A stretch of DNA of 64,000 nucleotides from Aaosphaeria pasadenensis. Taxonomy: Eukaryota > Ascomycota > Dothideomycetes > Pleosporales. The notes below the pieces were generated by a model that made no database searches, was not told the DNA's origin, and worked only from the letters and a program-made list of their open reading frames with translations. Of the stretch, positions 56,401 through 64,000 are shown in pieces. The translations under genes and the position numbers were made by a program. The first letter of the stretch is position 1. Each line of letters opens with the position of its first letter. The stretch spans positions 230,896-294,895 of the forward strand of contig JAKLMB010000043.1 of the NCBI GenBank assembly GCA_022813625.1, given 5' to 3'.

Positions 56401-59400
56401 GATCGGCCGGCTAGCGGGATTACATACAAATCTGAATGCACGCACCCCTGGGCGATACGTGCTTGTCTCCATTGGGCTTAGCCCATGCCTACCCCTGCTG
56501 CCAATCACATAATCTCTCAACGACCGAGTGTCTTCACTTCACTCTCTCACCCATTTTCGTCCTCTTTTGTTGATTCTTCCTCTGCCTCCTCGTCCTCCCA
56601 TTCCTCTACGGAGCACTCCGTATATCATTTACTAACCCAGACTCGTTCTATATCTCTCTTTCATCAACACTCATAATCCCAAAATTGGCACCTGGGTCTA
56701 GCGCTCCCGAATCAATGCACCCAACCACTCTGTACTACATACCAAGGCATCAAGGTAGCCTTACCGTGGGCGTGGCCTCCAATGCCGATCCGCTTGCCCT
56801 TCTTCCGAACCCGTCTCACGCATGGATCCTACTCGTACCCGCGGAGTGCACCCCTCCTAGTTCCTCGTAGTTCTTCCTAGAACAATACACCCCCATTTTC
56901 TTTACATTCTCCTCGCTCCACACTCCGTACACACTATAGACCAGCGCCAACCCTAGAATCGAGACCGATGTCAACCATCTGTCAGGGGAAGAAGCTCTTC
57001 CCACTACCGTATACTTGCCTGCCATTCTAGTCTCCCCGGCCGTCAAATTGCTACCAACACCCATTTCCTCTGACCGTCAACACCACGGGGGCGACCATTG
57101 CGCTCGAGGAACCATTACGCGGTGCTGCTAGAGAGGCATGTCTACAGGCGATCCCTATAAGATCCTGCAACCCGTCGTATTTACGGACATATACGGATCT
57201 CCTTTTGAAATCTTGTGAAGCACCAATCAGTCATCTACAATCCTTCATCATTAAACTCGTAGCAACCAGGGATATCCCTATCTTGCTGCACGCGGCCGTT
57301 GTTCCAAAAACTACATCCGCGAGTCAACTTCCAAGTAACCCCAGCAGATCCCAGTCATGGTTTGCTCGTGGTGAAGCAGACATATCGTTGGCGATCACCC
57401 GCGTTGAAACAGCGAAGACTCGCGCAAGCAATCTACTTCTCAATTTTCGATTCCTAATTTTGTATCACCCGTGAACGCCCCCTTTTCTGCTGAAAGCTTT
57501 CCGTTGTAGCGCTAGGCCTCGCAGCTCACGTAACACGAACTTGACGCTCCTCGAGAAGCACCTCGAGGTTCCAGCGACTTGTCCCTGGGAGCTGCTACCT
57601 ACCAACATACCGCACTGTAGGAACACAGTCGACACGAAGCACATGATGTATGCAGCGTTCCCCCTTGTTCAGCCACCAACCCGGTTTGGCCTGCGGCATC
57701 TGTCTCCCCAGCTCTGGTACTCCAGCAGAAATTCCAGGGGGAAGTGACGCCGCTGCAACGGCCTCAGAGTTCACGACATGTCCTCCGTCGCCGGATACCC
57801 CTCCGGGTAGCTGCCATGTCGTTCACTCAACCCTGTATGCTCTCCGAGATCGCAGTATCCTCCTACCAGACACCTTTGTCGCGGTTCGCTGGTCCCTCGT
57901 TGTGCAGAATCACCCCAGACAGTCCCGTGCGACGGGCTCCTGGTAGACGTACGTCGTGGCAACCCCGTGTTCCCAGAGCTCGCGCCTCCGGGTGTGGCAG
58001 GTGCGAATACAACTTGTCTCATGTTGACCCGCTATGAATGTTAAATTACCAACTGCGCGAGCCTGCTCTAAATACGGAAAACAAATAATGGCCCAGATTA
58101 GGCCTGGCAGCGGCTCAAAGTGACAGGGCTGGATAACAATGTATTTCCTATTCGGGCGTCGTGGTCGGGGCACGACAAGCACGGGGAATGGTAGGTTCTC
58201 GGGATGATTGCTTTTGGAAACCCACCCAGAGGGCTTGCCCTTAAGATTAGCAACAGCAGAAACCCACTAGCCTCGTGATAAGACGTTGACAGATGGGCGT
58301 GGCGGGCTAAAGAGTGGGATCTGCGACGTGGTTGCACGCAGAGGCCGTGTAGTGGGATGTGTGCAAATGAAGTAATGGAGCAGCTTTAGTTGAACAACAG
58401 CCTCGAATCGGGCGAAGGACAGATGATCCCCTGTCAGGTTTCTTCTTTGAGTCAGATGCATCGCGGCGGATCATCACCGGTGGTATTGGCCCCGGCGGGA
58501 CTGTAGTGGACTGTAAGTGGAGTGGAGTGTAGGGGACGCAGTGTAGGAGATAGTGGGGGACGAGCGATGATGGCGCCTTTGATGCCACTTCCGCCGTGCA
58601 CCCATGGATTGTTTTCAATTCTCTCTCCTTGATTTCCTCTAGTGGCATCTAGTACTCTAGCGTGTTGCGCGTGAAGGTTAGGATGCGCACCAGGATTAGG
58701 ATAGGTCCTGGATACAATGCCAGGGTCTCGCTGAACAACACGCCGCTTGCATTCTCCTGCATTGCGGCATCACTGTATCGTCCAGATACACACGAAAATC
58801 CCGTCGCTACATTCCCAGCCAGACGGCTCTCCCTGGTCTCCTGGCTATTGCTGCTGCGGGTCTGCTCGTGCGTCAAGCATTGCATCCTGCGGCATAGCGG
58901 GAGGGTCTGTTGTTTCCTAACAACCAGCCAACGAGTCCAACGATCAGCCAGAAACCAGCCAGTCATCAGATTGGACTCCTGTCTATGCTTAGTCGGAGAA
59001 TATAGGCCAAACCTAACTTGCTTCTCACCTGTCCAGAGCTGCAGAACCTGGGCGCTCTGTTGGAGGCCTGCTGGCCCTGCCTACCTGCTGACACGGGCAG
59101 GAATTTCCCTGCCGGCCTACTGCTGGCTTGTTCCAAGATCCAGACGGACTGCATAACAGACGTACGGCCCGTTGCAGGCCTGCTACCGCCATTGAAACGC
59201 CCCTTCCCGCTTGTCGTGCAATCGTGCAGACGTGCACTCTTTTAAAAGATCCATAGACGCCCTTCTCCCCTCCATCCTCCCCCGCCTGCGAACTACTACT
59301 GGGTGCATGCGCTGGTCGATATCAACGCACCTGACCCTATACTTGCCAGCAAAGACTGAAGACTCCATCGAGGACTCAAGATCGTTCCCATCCAACCCAA

Positions 59401-59824
59401 AATTGACTCTTTCGCCGGAAGATTTTCTCTACGACCGAACAGGATCTCCTTCCGCTTGTGCTCCGTCCTGGTGCCAGCCTTTCAAATCTTTCCTTCCTAC
59501 AACCTTTGCGATCCTTAGAATTTGGAAGTTCAAGCGTGTTACTGCAACTTCAAAAGTCGGCATTCCGTTCTCCTATTCTTAGAAGGTCAGTACCAAACTC
59601 CACCCGAAAGCCCAGCGCGCCTGGCGTCAAGATATCTGCGATGGTGTCACCCTTCCGGGACTCGTTGTAGCTTGATCTCATAATCGCTAGATTGCGGGCT
59701 CTGTCTAGACTACAGGTGCGATTAATAGGCAGCGTGGATTCAGCATGCAAAGCGGCTGGAGCAGTAGTATTGGCAGCGGGCACTGACAGGTGTAAAGCAA
59801 TCACTCTTTCTCCATATTTCTACC
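56401..59824. other. Long upstream region of the homeobox gene
   Basis: No protein is recognisable in this 3.4 kb. It is CT-rich on the plus strand in parts (56560-56640, 59250-59290). It holds a TACGGAG-CA-CTCCGTA palindrome at 56607-56622 and another CTCCGTA at 56923. Long upstream regions and long leaders are usual for fungal developmental regulators, so much of this may be promoter and 5' untranslated sequence. Confidence 0.5.
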
Positions 59825-61581
59825 ATGGAGTACCTCTCATTACACGATACTCCACATCGATACGAAAATCGCAACACGATGTCAGAGGGCAAGTATCATC
59901 AGCAGCACGATGGCTCTTCACTACCCAGTGTGGCAGCGGTAAGTTACTACGATTTTGCTTTCCTCTCGTAACAGATGACACGCTCCATTTCATCAGTTCC
60001 ATGCCCCTCCTACCCTTTTCTCACCTTTATTGGGCTTTTGAATGTCAGCTTCTCTTCACCGAATTCCGTAGTCTGTCATGAAGTGACCTACACTACAATG
60101 CTCACTCTGCTTTCTCATCTCTTTGCTCTTTAGACTTTGTTTACCCCGAACGATCATATCTTTGCACAAAATCTTCATCTGGTTCAAAAATAGACCGTTC
60201 AGCCATGAAAACCCTTTTGCCCTCCTTCGGGTATCAATCATTCATTCATTTTGCTGTTATTACGGTCTGGGTGGTCCCACTATGCTCACTCACAGAGGCA
60301 TAAATCTCTCATATCACCGAAGACGTCGTCTTTCTGTCGTCTGATCTGATAATCAGAGAGCCTATGTACCGAGACAAGAACTAACATAAGATATCAGAAC
60401 CACGACTCAAGACACTCGCCGCCTATTCAGCCTGGAGAACAAAGACTCACATCACATACTCTCCCTTCGTTCTCCCAAGTAAGTCATCACTAACTAACTC
60501 CTATCACCCTTCAAAGTTGATACCCAATGTTCTGTGTGTGGCTAACTTTCTCTACGTAGTTTCTCTCCGCCACGCAGCAGGAACCCTCTCCTCCGCATAC
60601 ACCTTCACGAAGGGATGGGTCGATAGAGAGCTCACCACGCAGGGAGGTTCCGACGTTCAGTGATCCCATCTGGCGACGCAGTGATGAGCCACGGGCTGGT
60701 TCGATGGACTCAACCGCATCGTTCAACTCTCCTAGGGGGTCCTTTGCGCCTACCTTACCAACCGTTTCTTCATCCCAACAATCGGGCTACCAGCATCAAC
60801 GAAGCCATCCAACTCATCATCACCACCGGCCCAGCCTACCATACCCACCCCCACCAGCCAGCTCAGTAGTCCATGCTCGTCATCAATCGACACCGGCACC
60901 TCCTGGGGCGCAGTCCCACTACCCACAAGCCGGATCAAGTGCAGTGACACAGCACGCTTACCAAACCACTCCCATCCAGGGAACAGCATCTAGTTTCGAT
61001 CATCGGCCAAGCCATTTTCACGATAGCCACCAGGCATCACAAGGCTACACGTACGAAAGGCCTGCGCATGACTACTATGGACATCCTGCGCACCCTCCAA
61101 ATTATCTCCAATACGGTCACGGTGCTTACACTCCACCACCTGCATCGTACAGCTACCAATTCCATAATCAACAAGGCATGGACCAGGGTACTTTCAACAG
61201 AAAACGGCGGGGAAATCTACCTAAAGAAGCAACGGGCATTCTTAAAGCTTGGTTCCAAGCGCATCGTGATTCACCTTACCCTGGCGAAGAGGAGAAATTA
61301 CAATTATGTGCTCAAACCCAGCTCACTCTCAACCAGGTATGTCATAGCTTCATCTTTTTTATTCGTTCTAATCTTCTGTAATCCCAATACTCACTTCGCT
61401 TCTCTTTACCCCTACATGCGTCTAGCGCCCGGGGCACTCGTGGACATCAATCATTTGGAACCTTTACTGACATACACAGGTTTCCAATTGGTTTATCAAT
61501 GCTCGCAGACGAGCACCTCCCCAAAAGTCGGACCCTCGCGACCGACATCGCGACCACGACCGGGAGCAAGATGCTCTCTGA
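59825..61581 (+). CDS. TALE-class homeodomain transcription factor
   Basis: Four exons in phase 0: 59825-59938, 60398-60478, 60560-61336 and 61480-61581 (357 aa). The N-terminal 275 residues are Pro/Ser/His/Tyr-rich and disordered (HPTHHHHRPS, YTPPPASYSYQFHNQQ). The homeodomain begins RKRRGNLPKEATGILKAWF at about 279 and carries the three-residue loop extension of the TALE/KN type (HRDSPYPGEEEK). It ends with recognition helix VSNWFINARRRAPPQ encoded in exon 4, so the 61337-61479 intron splits the domain as in related genes. TALE factors such as yeast Cup9/Tos8 and filamentous-fungal Hox proteins bind TGACA-type sites and govern development. The 459-bp first intron is long and might hide another exon. 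In-frame ATGs at 59879 and 60704 are alternatives for the start; I chose 59825 because the frame and splice sites fit. Confidence 0.85.
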
Positions 61582-63010
61582 AGCGATATTAAAATATCGA
61601 AGCGTTGTAAGATTACCTGACGGACATCTTACTTCACATTGAACACCGAGACACTTCTCACTGGCATCGAACTACCCCTCGTCGCTCCTTGCTGCAGACA
61701 CGCTGTTTCTGCATTTCCAAACGCATACCGCTATTCACTACAAGGATCTTCTTAGCGTTCTTTTTTATTTCGGCAACACCACTATTACCCGTTTATAGGA
61801 ACATCATTTATGAGGGTTGTGTCATCGCATACCGGTTCGACACATTGTGACCCTCGAAGAAAGTATGGATTGCTTTCTCCATCATCGCCACAACAACCTC
61901 GGCGTGGATTCGAATCCACACCGGTTGCGTTCTTCAATGCCGAGCATAGCTTTGCTGGCATTTGTTCTACACTACCCTGATACCCATCAGCGCAACGGGA
62001 AGAACTCCCAGGCTAATGCATATATCGCAATATTGTTATTGAAGCTACTGCCACAATTTCACACGACCCTCAACCCATCCGACCAGACTTTACCGGAGAG
62101 ACCTATTTCTGGTAAAGTCCCAACAGTTGATAACCTCTATCTGCAACTCCATCTGTGCTGTCAGGCTACGCCTTCTGGCCAAAGGGATTCGCACGGCTAT
62201 TACCTCTCTTCGTTTCGGCTTTCTTCTTCTGTCTTCGTTGTTGCATATTGGGAGTTAAAAGTAGTCCCCCCCACATGGTCTATCGTTATACATGGTCTGT
62301 CGCAACTATTAGTTGCAGTATGTCATCATACCTCACAAGCCTTTTAGGTGCTTGGGTTATTCAACCCCCGAGGTATCGGCGCAGGAATAATGGAACAGGG
62401 CGGCGGTATCTTCACACATACCGCTTTTTGTTGGGATCATCATCTCATCTACGATAGATTTGCCTCGAAGGCAAGCCAGTCAGTATAGCGGGAGGTCTAC
62501 GAGTAGGGAAGGCATTTATCTTTGCTTTTGGTTCTGAATGATTAGATAACACAGATACGAATAGGTACTCATAAATGTATAATTATCCACCCTTTCTATT
62601 TAAACTCCACTGTCTTCACTTGCGTGACATTGTAGACGATAGGTGAGAGCCAGACCCGAGGCATGTGAAGAGTTCACTGATGTCTCCATGCTTGCATTAG
62701 TCCGTAGTAAACAACAGTATAACATTCACTAGTCATTCATCTCCTCTACTTGTACATATCTTGTAGTGTGGCATCTGGGCAAAGAATGCAGGATTGGCAG
62801 ATTGAAGAGAACACAGCCAAAGGTAATAATTCCCTTTCGCTCGCTCCTCTCTTGGTATTTTTAAGGACGAGGAAGCAAACGTTACGCTTGCTGGTCACCC
62901 TTCGATATATTTTGGCAGTACGGCTGGAAGAGAGCGAGAACAGAATATGTAGGGTAACCCCTCCTCTCTAAGGGGGAAAGCCGGCAATAGTCCTGGGAAG
63001 GCTCGGGAGG
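61582..63010. other. Intergenic region 3' of the homeobox gene
   Basis: Open frames up to 176 codons occur (61817-62347) but lack protein character; this is probably 3' untranslated or intergenic sequence. A perfect 16-bp palindrome GTGGATTCGAATCCAC lies at 61904-61919. A short stretch near 62871-62890 (GTTACGCTTGCTGGTCAC) nearly matches part of exon 2 of the retropepsin-like gene at 33.77 kb. Confidence 0.4.
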
Positions 63011-63523
63011 TTATTTGACTGCGCAAAGTACGGGTTGAGGACGCTTATGGTGCTCTGAGTTAGTGTGCTCTTGAGTTAGTGATGATGGTTTTGGTCGATC
63101 TGGAGATATCAAGTAGTCGTGCAAACCGCCCTGATCGCAAATCCGCCATGAACTGAAAATGCCCTCATCGCTACTCCAGTGTGCCGAACACCACGATGGC
63201 CACCAATATGCCAGACACCCTGAGGGCCCCCAATCTGCCAAACACCACGGTTCTTCTTTGGTCGAGAAAGTCCGTAATGTCAGTGGTTGAAGGTGATTTG
63301 GACTCCAAAGGTTCCTTCTCAGGCTAGCCTTGCCCTCCTCGTAAGACTGGAAGATTGCTTGCGAGTTGAGCAGACTACTCTCTTCGGCAGAGTACCAATG
63401 GGACTCGACCGTGTTGCCGGCCTTGCCCTTCACGATATCTTCAGACTTCAGCAAGACGCGAAGTGCCTCGAGGATCGTTACAGTTCTACTTCCATTGTTG
63501 TCTATACTAGTGGCAGCAAGCAA
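63011..63523 (-). pseudogene. Degenerate member of the presequence-bearing repeat family
   Basis: This minus-strand frame of about 170 codons holds a segment LRRNLWSPNHLQPLTLRTFS that closely matches residues of the retropepsin-like protein at 33.2 kb (LRRNLFQPNRLRPLTLRTFS). The nucleotides also match over roughly 85 bases (63248-63336 against about 33198-33285). Downstream the two diverge. This copy has three 9-residue repeats (CLADWGPSG, CLAYWWPSW, CSAHWSSDE) and no protease-like domain. The codons before the shared segment (VKGKAGNTVESHWYSAEESS) look coding. There is no clear ATG at the start. I read it as a rearranged fragment. Confidence 0.4.
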
Positions 63524-63924
63524 GGAAGGTAGGAAGAGGTTAATACTGTCTTAATACGCACTAATAATAATAGTCTTGTTGCTCTTACTAGGGATAGTAG
63601 CAATAATGCTGTTTTAGCCCTACAGGTGCAGGAATGCCTTAATAGAGGCGCCGTGATCTATTGCGCCGGCGTGCTTTAACGTGTCCTGCACCTGCTTGAG
63701 GAGCCATGCAGAGGACTGCGCACCGTAAGAGGCTAATGCTACCGTGATGAACTGAAGTGTGTGAAGTGTAATGTTGAAGTGTGGAATATAGGGGAGGGGA
63801 GAGGAGTGGGAGTTGTTTACAGGTGGGTGGCCGCCAATTCTTGGGGGTTGGCTATCACTTGTAGGGGAGTAGCCACCAATGCTCATGGGGGCCTTAGGCG
63901 CCTACCCCCTCGACAAAATCAGTG

Positions 63925-63926
<2 letters not shown>
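63524..63926. other. Repeat-like sequence before the terminal G run
   Basis: It contains TAATAATAATAG-type simple sequence (63560-63610). A minus-strand frame (63620-63886) includes ASYGAQSSAWLLKQVQDTLK; this has the look of a repeated-element gene fragment, but I cannot name the family. G/GT-rich text rises towards 63900. Confidence 0.3.

Positions 63927-64000
<74 letters not shown>
63927..64000. repeat. Poly-G homopolymer (74 bases to window end), probable artefact
   Basis: Seventy-four consecutive G run to the last base of the window. This is not a telomere repeat. Such runs are typical of no-signal base calls in two-colour Illumina reads or of a mis-assembled contig end. Confidence 0.85.

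Noticed and set aside
58662..59156. A 164-codon open frame on the plus strand
   Set aside because: No family resemblance; rich in Cys, Arg and Leu in the way of random GC-rich sequence, with an equally open frame opposite.
61901..61920. TTCGAATCC resembling a tRNA B box
   Set aside because: The T-loop would be eight bases and no A box, acceptor stem or anticodon arm can be built around it; it is explained by the 16-bp palindrome.
61817..62347. A 176-codon open frame downstream of the homeobox gene
   Set aside because: His/Leu/Ser-rich and without a domain; it starts in a poor context and fits 3' untranslated or intergenic sequence.
63927..64000. Telomere or chromosome end
   Set aside because: The tract is pure G with no TTAGGG-type unit before it.

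Overview
The window looks like nuclear DNA of a filamentous ascomycete (Pezizomycotina). Most genes are interrupted by short introns of about 45-95 bp with GTAAGT/GTACGT-type donors. There is a HET-domain gene, a C2H2 plus fungal_trans regulator, an Mtr-like amino-acid permease and an intron-containing tRNA-Cys. I cannot place it below that rank. All exon models were read by eye from splice consensus and family knowledge; no alignment was run.

Layout. 0-10.5 kb: a damaged urea-carboxylase-type gene, a ten-exon cytochrome-b2 L-lactate dehydrogenase on the minus strand, and a six-exon small secreted protein. 10.9-15.2 kb: a GDSL/CE16-type esterase and a HET-domain protein, both minus. 15.9-32.2 kb is dense in catabolic-looking genes: a 2-oxoglutarate/Fe(II) oxygenase divergent from a RidA protein; an HpcH/HpaI aldolase divergent from a Dal5-type permease; a C2H2/fungal_trans regulator; two short-chain dehydrogenases; and an AtuA (DUF1446) protein divergent from the second dehydrogenase. 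32.6-34.6 kb: a broken Pro/Gln-rich reading frame, an intron-bearing retropepsin-like gene with a mitochondrial-presequence-like N-terminus, and the tRNA-Cys gene. 35-46 kb: a FAD monooxygenase, an amino-acid permease, the YAF9 YEATS-domain gene divergent from a COQ11-type gene, and two small orphan genes. 45.6-59.8 kb is a gene-poor stretch of about 14 kb with short repeats and palindromes. It ends at a four-exon TALE-homeobox gene (59.8-61.6 kb). The last 2 kb hold degenerate repeat-family sequence and finish in a run of 74 G, which looks like an artefact.

How the genes may work together: lactate oxidation (cytochrome b2) is a stand-alone function. The aldolase-permease-regulator group and the dehydrogenase-AtuA group could form one or two inducible catabolic modules, judging from divergent promoters and enzyme types; no substrate can be named from sequence. 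I found no convincing wholly new system. The most unusual items are the retropepsin-like protein with a presequence and an Asp-to-Asn change, the 37-bp near-perfect palindrome at 40.9 kb, the AtuA/dehydrogenase pair, and the decayed urea carboxylase that keeps its introns but has lost its ATP-grasp core.
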